From: CAKZKT01 sp034434235
Lineage (GTDB): Bacteria > Chloroflexota > Anaerolineae > CG2-30-64-16
Reading direction: 5' to 3'
Assembly (NCBI GenBank): GCA_034434235.1
Contig: DAOTZV010000048.1
Location: 1-64,000 of the forward strand
DNA: 64,000 bases
In this document: positions 38,706 through 47,523 of the stretch, piece by piece
Layout: every line of letters begins with the position of its first letter
Position numbering within the stretch: the stretch's first letter is position 1
Made by a program: the position numbers and the translations under genes
Notes under the pieces: generated by a model
What the model was told of the DNA's origin: nothing
Database searches by the model: none
Seen by the model: the letters and a program-made list of their open reading frames with translations, nothing else

Positions 38706-39917
38706 TTGAACAGCATTGTTCTCCTGACGGTCATCATCGTCCTGGTCTACGCCGCGATCGGCGTCAGCGGGCCGCTGTTGACCCTCTATCTGCAGTCGTT
38801 GGGTGCCGACTACGGCCGGATCGCGCTTATCCTGGCGACCACGGCGGCGGTCACGTTGGCGAGCAGCTACGGATGGGGCCGCCTCTCCGATCGCCTGGGC
38901 CGACGCAAGCCGTTGGTGGTGGGCGGCCTGGCGGGCGGCGCGGTAGCCTACTTTTTGTTGAGCCGGGCGCTCTCCTTCGAGGCGGCGTGGGCCGTGCGCC
39001 TCGGCGAGGCCGGCCTGTTGGCGGCCTACGCCACGGCCAGCCTGGCGCTGATGGGCGATCTGCTGGCGAAGAGCGGCGGCCGCGGCCAACGCATGGGCCT
39101 CTATCGCGGGGCCGGCTCGCTGGCGTTCGCCGGCGGCGCGCTGATCGGCGGCCGGCTGGCCGACGCCGCATCGCTGCGCGTGCCTTTCCTGGCGGCCGCG
39201 GCCCTGTATGCACTGGCCGCGCTGATCGCCCTGTTCTTGCACGAGAAGCCGGCGGCCGGTCCCGTGCGCGGGGAAGCGATCCGCCCGGGCCGGCCGTCGG
39301 TTCTCCGCACATCGGCTTTCCCCTGGCGCGTTCCCGCCTTGCTCCTGCGGCCGGGCCTTCCGTTGTCCTTTCTGGCCGGCGTCTTTCTCTGGCAGATGAC
39401 GTGGAACGGCCAGGCTTCGATGTGGCCGAACTACATGGCATCGCTCGGCTACGCCAAGACCGCGATCAGCAGCCTGTGGGGGTTGGCCGGGCTGATCGAG
39501 GCGCCGGCGATGCTCCTGTCGGGGCGGCTTTCGGATGTGTTCGGCCGGGCCGCATTGTTGGCGGCCGGCGGATTCGGCGCCGGCCTGGTGATGCTCGGCT
39601 ATCTGCTGTTGGCCGGCGCGCTGGCGACGTTGCTCGTCGTCCAGGTGGCGCGCGGGATCACCTTCGGCAGCTACACGGCGAACGCCATGACGTTTGCGGT
39701 GGAGTTCGGCGGCGAGGACACGCGCGGGGCTAACAGCGGCCTGTTCAACACCGTTTCGGCCGCCGGCCAACTGGTGGGATTGTACCTGGGCGGGACGTTC
39801 GTCCAGTGGCGCGGCTTTCAATTCATGTGGACGGCGTTCGCCATCACCGCGGCGCTGAGCGCCGTTTGTTTCCTTGTAAGGCGAAATTTATTTCGCCCTC
39901 CCTGTAAGGCGAAATAA
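38706..39917 (+). CDS. MFS transporter
   Basis: 403 residues with about 12 membrane helices. The MFS loop 2-3 motif is GRLSDRLGRRKPL, and the pseudo-repeat in the second half is SGRLSDVFGRAALL. The substrate is unknown; context suggests a sugar or muropeptide. The start is a TTG without a clear ribosome site, so the exact N-terminus is uncertain. The last roughly 14 residues (RRNLFRPPCKAK) are encoded by the GCGAAAT palindromes that follow, meaning the native 3' end has been replaced or extended by repeat DNA. Confidence 0.85.
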   Translation: MNSIVLLTVIIVLVYAAIGVSGPLLTLYLQSLGADYGRIALILATTAAVTLASSYGWGRLSDRLGRRKPLVVGGLAGGAVAYFLLSRALSFEAAWAVRLGEAGLLAAYATASLALMGDLLAKSGGRGQRMGLYRGAGSLAFAGGALIGGRLADAASLRVPFLAAAALYALAALIALFLHEKPAAGPVRGEAIRPGRPSVLRTSAFPWRVPALLLRPGLPLSFLAGVFLWQMTWNGQASMWPNYMASLGYAKTAISSLWGLAGLIEAPAMLLSGRLSDVFGRAALLAAGGFGAGLVMLGYLLLAGALATLLVVQVARGITFGSYTANAMTFAVEFGGEDTRGANSGLFNTVSAAGQLVGLYLGGTFVQWRGFQFMWTAFAITAALSAVCFLVRRNLFRPPCKAK

Positions 39918-39949
39918 ATTTCGCCTTACAAGGCAAGACGAAATAAATT
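39874..39949. repeat. Three GCGAAAT palindromes
   Basis: Three near-perfect inverted repeats stand side by side: TAAGGCGAAAT/ATTTCGCC (from 39876), TGTAAGGCGAAAT/ATTTCGCCTTACA (39903-39930, perfect), and AAGACGAAAT/ATTTCGTTTT (to about 39949). They overlap the end of the MFS gene. A related shorter copy lies at 10500-10517. Confidence 0.9.
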
Positions 39950-39996
39950 TCGTTTTGTATTGGTGGGCGCAAATAGACGTTTCTGGAGCACAAATC

Positions 39997-41277
39997 ATGA
40001 CCAAACCGATCACTGCTGTTCTGTTGGGCGCCGGTTCGCGCGGCTATTTTAGCTACGGGCCGTACGCGCTGCAATATCCCGATGAGTTGAAGTTCGTGGC
40101 CGTGGCCGAGCCCAACGAGGCCCGCCGCGAGCGCTTCGCCCGCGCGCACGGCATTCCGGCCGAGCGGCAGTTCGCCACCTGGGAAGATCTGCTTGCCAAA
40201 GGACGGATCGCCGACGCGCTGTTCAACATGACCCAGGATCAGACGCATTATCCCTCGACCATGGCCGCACTGGAGGCCGGCTACGACGTGCTGCTGGAGA
40301 AGCCGATGGCCGAGCGGCTGAACCACGTCGTCGAGCTGGTGCAGACGGCCGAGCGGAAGGGCCGGCTGCTCCAGGTGTGCCATGTGTTGCGCTACACGCC
40401 GTTCTTCGCCACGTTGCACGAGGTCCTGGCGTCGGGCCGGCTCGGCGAGATCGTCACGGTGGAGCATCGCGAGAACGTCGTCTACTGGCACATGGCGCAC
40501 AGCTTCGTGCGCGGCAACTGGCGCAACTTCGCCACTTCCAGCCCGATGATCCTGGCGAAGTGTTGCCATGACATGGACATCCTGTACTGGAACCTGGGCC
40601 GCGAAGTCGAGCGGCTGCAATCGTTCGGCTCGCTCATCCACTACCGGCCCGAGAACGCGCCCCCCGGCGCGCCGTTGCGCTGCACCGACGGCTGTCCCGT
40701 CGCGGAGCAATGCCCCTGGGACGCGCGGCGCATCTACCTGATCCCGAACTACACCGGCTGGCCGATCTCGGTCATCAGCGAGGATACCAGCCTGGAGGCG
40801 CGGCGGCGCGCGCTGGAGACCGGGCCGTATGGCCGGTGCGTGTATCATTGCGACAACGATGTGGTGGATACGCAGACGGTGAACATGGAGTTCCCCGGCG
40901 GCACGACGGTGGTGCTCTTCATGCACGGCCATTCCTACGAGGAGTCGCGCACGATGCGCTACGACGGCACGCGCGCCACCCTGCGAGGCAAGTTCGACTA
41001 TCACAACGGCTGGCTGGAGATCCACGATCACGTGACCAACCGCACCGAGCAGGTCGAGATCCCGGCGGCCGCGAGCGGCCACGGCGGCGGCGACTTCGGG
41101 GTGGTGCGCAGCTTCCTGCGCGCGCTGCGCGGAGAAGAAGCGCCGCTCACCAGCGGCCGCGCCTCGCTGGAGAGCCACCTGATGGCGTTCGCGGCCGAGG
41201 AGTCGCGGCTCACCCGTCGCGTGGTGGAGATGAGCGAGTTCCGCCGCGCGGCGGAGGAGGTGAAACGTGAAACGTGA
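39997..41277 (+). CDS. Gfo/Idh/MocA-family oxidoreductase
   Basis: 426 residues. The N-terminal Rossmann fold has LLGAGSRGYFSYG and the family EKP motif in VLLEKPMAE. The C-terminal domain carries a Cys-rich insertion with C229, C233, C239, C281 and C285 (Cx3Cx5C...Cx3C), seen in a subset of this family and possibly metal-binding. Substrates are typically cyclic polyols, sugars or nucleotide sugars. The last residues EVKRET come from a heptamer repeat array, as in the miaB product. GGAG lies upstream of the ATG. Confidence 0.88.
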   Translation: MTKPITAVLLGAGSRGYFSYGPYALQYPDELKFVAVAEPNEARRERFARAHGIPAERQFATWEDLLAKGRIADALFNMTQDQTHYPSTMAALEAGYDVLLEKPMAERLNHVVELVQTAERKGRLLQVCHVLRYTPFFATLHEVLASGRLGEIVTVEHRENVVYWHMAHSFVRGNWRNFATSSPMILAKCCHDMDILYWNLGREVERLQSFGSLIHYRPENAPPGAPLRCTDGCPVAEQCPWDARRIYLIPNYTGWPISVISEDTSLEARRRALETGPYGRCVYHCDNDVVDTQTVNMEFPGGTTVVLFMHGHSYEESRTMRYDGTRATLRGKFDYHNGWLEIHDHVTNRTEQVEIPAAASGHGGGDFGVVRSFLRALRGEEAPLTSGRASLESHLMAFAAEESRLTRRVVEMSEFRRAAEEVKRET

Positions 41278-41320
41278 AACGTAAAACGTGAGCACGTGAG
41301 CACGTGAGCACGTGAGCACC
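41262..41320. repeat. ACGTGAA heptamer and GTGAGCAC octamer array
   Basis: GTGAAACGTGAAACGTAAAACG runs into four copies of the octamer GTGAGCAC. It overlaps the 3' end of the oxidoreductase gene and is related to the arrays at 16382 and 44697. Confidence 0.85.
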
Positions 41321-41336
41321 GACAGAGGAGGGGGAT

Positions 41337-42299
41337 ATGGAGTTGCAGCCGTTTGTGTTTGCTGATGCGGGGCAGGTTGCGGCGGCGACGGGGCTGTGGA
41401 ACGCGGCGTGCGGCGCGGAGCTGGCGATCAGCGAGCGGGCGATGCGCTATAACACGGCGCCGGTGGCCGGGGTGGTGCAGGCGGGCATGTTGGCGCTGGA
41501 AGGGGGCCGACCGGTCGGCTTTGTGCTGGCCTCGTACATGCCCGACGATCCCAGCGTCTCGCCGGCCGACGCCGGCTGGCTGGACGCCATCGCCGTGCAC
41601 CCCGACTTCCAGCGTCGCGGCATCGGCTCGGCGCTGCTGGCGTGGGCCGAGGGCTGGTTGGTCGAGCGCGGCTGTCGGCGCGCGCGGCTCGGCGGCAGCA
41701 TCCATCCGTTCGCGGCCGGGTTGCCCGTGCAACTGGGAACCGAGGCCTTCTTCGGCCGCCGCGGCTATGCGGCTTCGGCCGGCCACGAGCGCGCCTGGGA
41801 TGTGGCGCACGACCTGGCGCACTATATAACGCCGCCGGCCGCGCTGAAAGCGACCGGAGTGCACGGCCGGCCGGCCCAGGAGGGCGACGTGGACGCGCTG
41901 TTGAGCTTCCTCCGCCGTGAGTTCCCCGGCCGCTGGCGCTTCGAGGCCGAGTGTCACCTGGCCGAAGGCGGCCGCATCTCCGACTACGTGCTGCTGTGGA
42001 GCGAGCGCGGGGTCGAGGGCTTCTGCCAGCTCACGTTCGAGGATTCGGTGCGGCCGCTCGATCGCTTCTTTCCTTACGGCCTTCCCCGGCCCTGGGGCCA
42101 GCTCGGCTCGGTCGGCGTGAGCTGGGACCGCCACGGCCAGGGCTACGGCGCGGCGCTGATGGACGCCGCGCTGCGCCATATGCGCGACCGCGGGGTGCGC
42201 GGCTGCGTGATTGATTGGACCAGCATCATCGGCTTCTACGCGAAGTTCGGCTTCAAGCCGTTCCGGGAGTATTGGATGATGGCGAAGACGCTGGCGTAG
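41337..42299 (+). CDS. Tandem GNAT acetyltransferase
   Basis: 320 residues with two GNAT domains. Domain 1 (about 1-155) has the acetyl-CoA motif AIAVHPDFQRRGIGSALLAWAE. Domain 2 (about 165-320) has GVSWDRHGQGYGAALMDAALRHM and FYAKFGFKPF. It resembles mycothiol-synthase-like double GNATs in layout, but the substrate is unknown. In this neighbourhood an amino sugar or peptide amine is plausible. GGAGGGGG lies upstream. Confidence 0.88.
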   Translation: MELQPFVFADAGQVAAATGLWNAACGAELAISERAMRYNTAPVAGVVQAGMLALEGGRPVGFVLASYMPDDPSVSPADAGWLDAIAVHPDFQRRGIGSALLAWAEGWLVERGCRRARLGGSIHPFAAGLPVQLGTEAFFGRRGYAASAGHERAWDVAHDLAHYITPPAALKATGVHGRPAQEGDVDALLSFLRREFPGRWRFEAECHLAEGGRISDYVLLWSERGVEGFCQLTFEDSVRPLDRFFPYGLPRPWGQLGSVGVSWDRHGQGYGAALMDAALRHMRDRGVRGCVIDWTSIIGFYAKFGFKPFREYWMMAKTLA

Positions 42300-42321
42300 G
42301 GCGCTCTCCCAAAGGAGTCCC

Positions 42322-43479
42322 ATGCAGCGCGACTTTTCCTGTGCCGAAGCCATCGTGCGCGATGCGCTGGGCCGCGTGTTTCCGGCCGCGCAGGTCGAGG
42401 TGCGGCAGGGGGGCGAGGTGCTCTGGTCGGCCGCCTACGGCTGGCTGGACGAGGAGACGCGGACGCGGCCGACCACGACCGAGACGCTGTTCGACCTGGC
42501 GTCGGTGACCAAGCTGTTCGTGGTCACCGCGTTTATGACGCTGGTCGAGGAGGGCCGGGTGGAGCTGGATCAACCGGCGGCGACCGTGTTGCCGGAATTC
42601 AGCGGCGAACGGCCCATCCGGCCGTATGACGATCCGCTGCGGCCGGGCGAGCTGGTGACCGTCGCCTGGGCCGAAGGTGCGGCGCCCGCTACGACCAGCG
42701 TGGATGCCGGCCGCGTCACCTTCCGCCATCTGTTGACGCACACATCGGGCCTGCCGGCGTGGCGGCCGTTTTATCGGGAGGGAAGCGCCGAGGCCGCGCG
42801 GCGCGCCGCGCTGAGCACCTACTTCTCCTATCCGATCGCCGCGCGCGTGATCTACAGCGACATCGGCCTGATCCTGTTGGGGATGGCGATCGAGCGGTTG
42901 ACCGGCTCGCGCCTGGATGAGGCGGTGCGATCGCGGGTGACGGCGCCGCTTGGGGTGCCAGGCATCAGGTACCTGGGTTCCCCCTCCCCAATCCCCAACC
43001 CCCAATCCCTGAACATCGCGCCCACCGAATTCTGCGCCTGGCGCGGTCGCCGCCTCATCGGCGAGGTGCACGACGAGAACGCCGCGGGCCTGGGCGGAAT
43101 AGCGGGTCATGCCGGCCTCTTCGCCACCGCGCACGACCTGGCCGCCTTTGGCGACTCCTTCTTGACGTTTGACGCTTCACGCCCTCCCCTCCTTCGTCCC
43201 TCCACCATCGCCGAGATGACCCGCGTCCAGGCGCAGGACGGCGCCACGCGGCGCGGGCTCGGCTTCGCGCTCTGGTCGGCCGACCCGGAGGCGAGCGGCC
43301 ATCCGTTCAGCCAGCGGGCGTTCGGCCACACCGGCTTCACCGGCACGTCGCTGTGGATGGATCCCGAACGAGACCTGGTCGTGGCGGTCTGCACCAACCG
43401 CGTCTACTATGGCCGGGACGCGGCCGGCATCCTGGGCTTTCGGGTGGTGCTGCATCGCGCCATCGTGGAGGCGCTATGA
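42322..43479 (+). CDS. Serine hydrolase, beta-lactamase/class C fold
   Basis: 385 residues. The SxxK motif is SVTK, with YSDIG at the YxN position and HTGFTG as the KTG-like box. No signal peptide is visible, so a cytoplasmic esterase or muropeptide hydrolase role is more likely than antibiotic resistance. Residues about 218-233 (SPSPIPNPQS) are a Pro-rich insert encoded by the complement of the GGGGATT repeat. The same peptide occurs in the miaB product. A second stretch near 43165 (ACGTTTGACGCTTCACG) is of the heptamer type. The next gene starts in its stop codon. Confidence 0.88.
   Translation: MQRDFSCAEAIVRDALGRVFPAAQVEVRQGGEVLWSAAYGWLDEETRTRPTTTETLFDLASVTKLFVVTAFMTLVEEGRVELDQPAATVLPEFSGERPIRPYDDPLRPGELVTVAWAEGAAPATTSVDAGRVTFRHLLTHTSGLPAWRPFYREGSAEAARRAALSTYFSYPIAARVIYSDIGLILLGMAIERLTGSRLDEAVRSRVTAPLGVPGIRYLGSPSPIPNPQSLNIAPTEFCAWRGRRLIGEVHDENAAGLGGIAGHAGLFATAHDLAAFGDSFLTFDASRPPLLRPSTIAEMTRVQAQDGATRRGLGFALWSADPEASGHPFSQRAFGHTGFTGTSLWMDPERDLVVAVCTNRVYYGRDAAGILGFRVVLHRAIVEAL
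42984..43006. repeat. CCCCAAT heptamer array inside the hydrolase gene
   Basis: CCCCAATCCCCAACCCCCAATCC-type heptamers, the complement of the array at 17386-17437, lie in frame and encode SPIPNPQS. Confidence 0.85.
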
Positions 43480-44699
43480 TCGTCGTCGGCCTGATGTCGG
43501 GGACCTCGGCCGATGGGACCGATGCCGCGGTGGTCGAGCTGTGGGGCGCGCCGCCCGCGCTCGGCTGGAGGTTGCTGAAGCACGTGGCCGTCCCGCACCC
43601 GCCGGAGCTGCGCGCCGAGATCTTCGCCGCGTTTCGGCCGGAGACCGGTGCGGTAGATCGCCTGTGTCGCCTGAACTTCCGCCTGGGCCGCGCTTTCGCG
43701 GAGGCCGCGCTGGCGGCCATTGCCGCGGCCGGCTTGCGGCCCGACCAGGTGGACCTGATCGGCAGCCACGGCCAGACAGTCTGGCACATCCCGGCCGGGC
43801 CCGACGCGTCCACGCTGCAACTGGGCGAGCCGGCCGTCATCGCGGAGCTCACCGGCATCACGACGATCAGCAACTTCCGCACGCGCGACATGGCGGCCGG
43901 CGGCCAGGGCGCGCCCCTCGTGCCTTATCTCGATCAGCTCCTTTTTGCCCATCCGACCCTGGCGCGCGCGGTGCAGAACATCGGCGGGATCGCCAATGTA
44001 ACGTACCTGCCCCCATCCTTGCCCCCCGTTCCCCCCAACAGCCCCCCGTTCCCCCCAACATTGGGGGGTCAGGGGGGCGGAGGACGGGGGCCAGGGGGGC
44101 AGGGCGAGGTCATCGCATTCGATACCGGCCCCGGCAACATGCTGATTGACTATGCGGCCGGCCGGGCCACGGCCGGCGCGTGGGCGTATGACCGGGACGG
44201 CGCGCTGGCGGCGCAGGGCCGCGTGGACGAGGCGCTGTTGGCCGGGCTGATGGCCGAGCCATATCTGAAGCAGCCGCCGCCGAAGACCACCGGCCGCGAG
44301 CTGTTCGGCGTGCAGTTCGGCGCCCGCGTGTGGGAGCGGGCCGAGGCGGCCGGCCTGGCGCCGTGCGACATCGTCGCGACCCTGACCGCGTTCACCGCGC
44401 GTTCCATCGCCCAGGCGTATCGCGACTTCCTGCCGCGGCTCCCCGACGAGGTGATCGTCAGCGGCGGCGGCGCCCGCAATCCGATGGTGATGGCGTTCCT
44501 GCGCGCGGAGCTGCCGACCGCGCGCGTCATCCCATCGGACGAGCTGGGCTTGCCGGCCGATGCCAAAGAGGCGGTCGCGTTCGCCGTCCTGGCCTACGAG
44601 ACCTGGCACGGCCGGCCCGGCAACCTGCCCGCGGCCACCGGCGCGCGGCGGGCGGTCGTGTTGGGCAGTATTACGCCGGGCTCGCGGGTGTTCACGTGA
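43476..44699 (+). CDS. anmK: Anhydro-N-acetylmuramic acid kinase
   Basis: 407 residues. AnmK cleaves and phosphorylates 1,6-anhydro-MurNAc from cell-wall turnover to MurNAc-6-phosphate. The N-terminal GLMSGTSADGTDAAVVEL, SHGQTVWH, NIGGIANVTYL, AFDTGPGNMLID and GGGARNP are all typical. Residues about 179-210 are a Pro/Gly-rich insert (runs of PP and GG) from a C/G-run repeat in a loop after NVTYL. The C-terminus runs into another heptamer array. It is coupled to the hydrolase by an ATGA overlap. MurQ, the next enzyme, is not seen in this window. Confidence 0.94.
   Translation: MIVVGLMSGTSADGTDAAVVELWGAPPALGWRLLKHVAVPHPPELRAEIFAAFRPETGAVDRLCRLNFRLGRAFAEAALAAIAAAGLRPDQVDLIGSHGQTVWHIPAGPDASTLQLGEPAVIAELTGITTISNFRTRDMAAGGQGAPLVPYLDQLLFAHPTLARAVQNIGGIANVTYLPPSLPPVPPNSPPFPPTLGGQGGGGRGPGGQGEVIAFDTGPGNMLIDYAAGRATAGAWAYDRDGALAAQGRVDEALLAGLMAEPYLKQPPPKTTGRELFGVQFGARVWERAEAAGLAPCDIVATLTAFTARSIAQAYRDFLPRLPDEVIVSGGGARNPMVMAFLRAELPTARVIPSDELGLPADAKEAVAFAVLAYETWHGRPGNLPAATGARRAVVLGSITPGSRVFT
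44012..44106. repeat. C-run/G-run repeat inside anmK
   Basis: Repeated CCCCCCGTT and CCCCCCAAC units switch to runs of six Gs, so the two halves can pair around CCCCCCAACATTGGGGGG. It is in frame and encodes the Pro/Gly-rich loop of AnmK. Confidence 0.8.
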
Positions 44700-44757
44700 G
44701 CAGGTGTTCACGTGTTTACGTGTTCACGTGTTTACGTTTGACGTTTCACGTTTCACA
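44697..44757. repeat. GTTTACGT/GTTCACGT array
   Basis: Alternating GTGTTCACGT and GTGTTTACGT units are followed by ACGTTTCACGTTTCAC heptamers. It spans the anmK stop and ends just before the kinase gene. Confidence 0.85.
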
Positions 44758-44770
44758 CCCTACATCTCAT

Positions 44771-45721
44771 ATGCACGACTCTATTGCTTCGACCACGTTG
44801 CTCCTTGGCCTGGACGGCGGGGGGAGCAAGACACTGGCGCTGTTGGCCGATGCGGCCGGCCGCGTGATGGGGCGGGGAGCGGCGGGGTCGTCCAACTACC
44901 AGAACATCGGCGCGGAGGCGGCCTGGGCCGCGCTCGATGCCGCCATTGCCGCCGCGTTTGCCGACGCGGGGATGACTCCCGGCCCCGTGGCGGCCGTGTG
45001 CCTGGGATTGGCGGGCGTGGATCGGCCCGAAGACCGGGCGCTGTTCGAAGGGTGGGCGGCCGGCCGGTTCGGCGCCGCGGCGGTCATCATCGCCAACGAC
45101 GCGGAGATCGTGCTGGCGGCCGGCACGCCCGCCGGCTGGGGCGTCGCGCTCATCTCCGGCACCGGCTCCATCGTCTTCGGCCGTCACCCCTCGGGAGCGA
45201 TGGCGCGTGCCGGTGGCTGGGGCCACATCCTGGGCGATGAGGGGAGCGGCTATGCCATCGGCCTGGCGGCGTTGCGCGCGGTGATGGCCGCGTTCGACGG
45301 CCGCGGCCCGGCCACCGCGCTGACCGAGGCCGTGTTGGCCCACTGGGGATTGGCCTCGCCGACCGATCTGGTGGGCCGGGTGTATCGGCAGGGCGCCGAT
45401 ACGAGCGAGATCGCGGCGCTGGCGCGGCTGGTGGATGCGGCCGCGGCCGCCGGGGACGGTGTGGCGCTGGAGATCTTGCGCCAGGCCGGCCGCGATCTGG
45501 CGCTCACGGTAGAAGCGGTGGTGCGTCGCCTCGCGTTGCCCGCGCCCACTCCGACTGCGCTCGCCGGCGGCGTGGTCGTCCACGGCCGCCAGGCGCGGGC
45601 GGCGTTCCTGGCCGCGGCCGCCGAACGCCACCTGGCGCTCGATCCCGTCACGCCGGTTGTCGAGCCGGCGCAGGGCGCGGTGCGCCTGGCCGTGGCGCTC
45701 TTGTCGGAGCAACGCGGATGA
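44771..45721 (+). CDS. BadF/BadG-type N-acetylhexosamine kinase
   Basis: 316 residues, ASKHA fold. The phosphate-1 loop is LGLDGGGSKTLALLAD. Other segments are ANDAEIVLAAG, ISGTGSIVFGR (phosphate 2), GDEGSGYAIG and ALAGGVVVHG. Members include GlcNAc kinase and clostridial MurK (MurNAc/GlcNAc kinase). Placement directly after anmK favours an amino-sugar kinase for GlcNAc and possibly MurNAc. No ribosome site is obvious because the region upstream is repeat DNA. Confidence 0.88.
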   Translation: MHDSIASTTLLLGLDGGGSKTLALLADAAGRVMGRGAAGSSNYQNIGAEAAWAALDAAIAAAFADAGMTPGPVAAVCLGLAGVDRPEDRALFEGWAAGRFGAAAVIIANDAEIVLAAGTPAGWGVALISGTGSIVFGRHPSGAMARAGGWGHILGDEGSGYAIGLAALRAVMAAFDGRGPATALTEAVLAHWGLASPTDLVGRVYRQGADTSEIAALARLVDAAAAAGDGVALEILRQAGRDLALTVEAVVRRLALPAPTPTALAGGVVVHGRQARAAFLAAAAERHLALDPVTPVVEPAQGAVRLAVALLSEQRG

Positions 45722-46182
45722 AGATCCGGCCGGCGACCCCTGCCGATGTGCCCGCGCTGGCGCAGTTGATGGCCGGCGATCCGCTCTGGCAGCGCTACGG
45801 CGTCACCGAGGCGAGCGCCGCGCGACGCCTGGCCGACGGCCTGGCCGGGGACGCGACGATCGCCGTGGCCGAGGAAGACGCCGCGATCGCCGGGTTCATC
45901 TGGTACGTGGCGCGTGGGGCCTTCGCGCGCAGCGGCTACATCATGCTGATCGGCGTGCAGCCGTGGGCGCGCAGCCGCGGGGTGGGCCGGGCGCTGATGG
46001 AGCACGCCGAGGCCGCGCTGTTCGCGACCTCTCGCGATGTCTTTCTGTTGGTCTCCGACTTCAACCGCGCGGCGCAGGCGTTCTATCGTCGGCTGGGGTA
46101 CGAGCAGGTGGGCGCGATTCCGGGATACGTGGTGGATGGGGTGACCGAGCTGATATTTCGCAAGAGCAGGCCCCGCAACTGA
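45718..46182 (+). CDS. GNAT acetyltransferase
   Basis: 154 residues. A single GNAT domain has the acetyl-CoA loop VQPWARSRGVGRALMEHAE and the C-terminal FNRAAQAFYRRLGYEQVG. It overlaps the kinase stop by four bases (ATGA), so it belongs to the same operon. The substrate is unknown. Confidence 0.88.
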   Translation: MKIRPATPADVPALAQLMAGDPLWQRYGVTEASAARRLADGLAGDATIAVAEEDAAIAGFIWYVARGAFARSGYIMLIGVQPWARSRGVGRALMEHAEAALFATSRDVFLLVSDFNRAAQAFYRRLGYEQVGAIPGYVVDGVTELIFRKSRPRN

Positions 46183-46315
46183 CCAAGGGTATCGGTCTCA
46201 CGGTCATACACTACCTCGACAATGTGAGATTACCATGTTAGCCGTCTCGTCATGCTGGCCCACCAGGAGCTGAAGCACGCAGCCCATGCGGGCCGCAAGC
46301 TGGCTACAAAGCGCA

Positions 46316-46333
46316 AGCCCCCTCAAGGGGGCT
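46316..46333. repeat. AGCCCCCT hairpin, second copy
   Basis: AGCCCCCT-CA-AGGGGGCT is identical to 34-51. It lies in the 180-base gap between converging genes, where it may act as a stop for the plus-strand operon. Confidence 0.8.
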
Positions 46334-46364
46334 ATCCTAGTTACCACAAATGGTCGGACATCAC

Positions 46365-47519
46365 CTATAGCGCCTCTTTCAGTATGGCCCACAACTCTTC
46401 CTCTGTCAACGCGATCGGGTTCGCCTTCATGCTGGACGCCTGCATCGCCTTCGCGGCCAGCACGGGGAAGTCGGCCGGCGCGACGCCGTGGGCCGCCAGG
46501 CCGCGCACCCCCAGGTCTCGGCATAGCGCGGCGATCCAGCCGACGCCGTCGTCGGCGGTCGCGTCGGACCGACCGGTGAGCAGTCGGGCGAGCTCGACAT
46601 AACGGATAAGCGCCGGGTGGTCGGGTTGCCGCGCCCGCAGAGCGCGGATGTTGGCCGCCATCACGTGCGGCAACAGCGCAGCACACGCCGCGCCGTGCGG
46701 CGCGGGGAACATGCCGCACAGCGGCGCGGCGATGCCGTGCACCGCGCCCAGCCCGGCGTTCGCCAGCGCCAGCCCGCCGAGCAGGGAGGCAAGCGCCATG
46801 TCCTCGCGCGCGGCCGCATCGTCGCCGTGCGCCCACGCGCGGCGCAGCGAGCGGGCCGCGCGGCCGATCCCCTCCCGGCAAAACGCGTCGGTCAGCGGGT
46901 TGGCCCGGTGCGAGACGAACGGCTCGATGAGCTGCGTCAGGGCGTCTAACCCGGTGGCCGCGGTGACCTCCGGCGGCAGGGAGTGTGTCAGCTCGGGGTC
47001 CACGAGCGCCAGCCGCGGCAACATGTGCGGGCTGCGCAACGAGGCCTTGACGCGATGTTCCGGCGAGGCGATCACCGCGTTGCGCGTGACCTCTGCGCCC
47101 GTGCCCGCGGTGGTGGGGACGGCGATGATCGGCAGCGCCGGCCGCGTCAATGGCTTGCCCGCGCCGATCCCCTCCATGTAGTCCAGCGGGTCGCCGCCGT
47201 TGGCGACCAGCGTGGCGATGGCCTTGGCCGCATCTATGGCGCTCCCGCCGCCGAAGCCGATCACCAGATCGCACGCCTCGGCCCGCGCCAGCCGATGGCC
47301 GTCCCGGATCATGTCGGTGGTCGGCTCGGCCGCGATGGGGAAGACGATGTGCGCTACGCCCGCGGCGGCCAGAGCCGCCAGGAGCGGCCCGGCCCGGTCG
47401 GAAGAACGGCCCGTCACGACCAGCGCGCGGCGGCCCATGCCGGCCGCGGCCGGGCCGGCCTCCTTCAGCGTTCCCGGCCCGAAGAGGATGCGGCCGGCGG
47501 TGGCAAATTCGAAGCGCAT
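46365..47519 (-). CDS. Iron-containing alcohol dehydrogenase
   Basis: 384 residues, class III Fe-ADH fold. The NAD-binding segment GFGGGSAIDAAKAIA, the PTTAGTGAEVTRNAVI block and the metal-ligand histidines in GAVHGIAAPLCGMFPAPHG are present. Family members reduce aldehydes or maleylacetate, or oxidise glycerol and similar. The substrate cannot be read from sequence. It follows an ABM-domain gene by four bases and shares its transcript. Confidence 0.92.
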   Translation of the reverse strand: MRFEFATAGRILFGPGTLKEAGPAAAGMGRRALVVTGRSSDRAGPLLAALAAAGVAHIVFPIAAEPTTDMIRDGHRLARAEACDLVIGFGGGSAIDAAKAIATLVANGGDPLDYMEGIGAGKPLTRPALPIIAVPTTAGTGAEVTRNAVIASPEHRVKASLRSPHMLPRLALVDPELTHSLPPEVTAATGLDALTQLIEPFVSHRANPLTDAFCREGIGRAARSLRRAWAHGDDAAAREDMALASLLGGLALANAGLGAVHGIAAPLCGMFPAPHGAACAALLPHVMAANIRALRARQPDHPALIRYVELARLLTGRSDATADDGVGWIAALCRDLGVRGLAAHGVAPADFPVLAAKAMQASSMKANPIALTEEELWAILKEAL

Positions 47520-47523
47520 CGGA

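Noticed and set aside
42322..43479. Beta-lactamase antibiotic resistance gene
   Set aside because: No signal peptide; it is embedded in an amino-sugar operon and coupled to anmK; the fold is shared with many esterases and peptidases.
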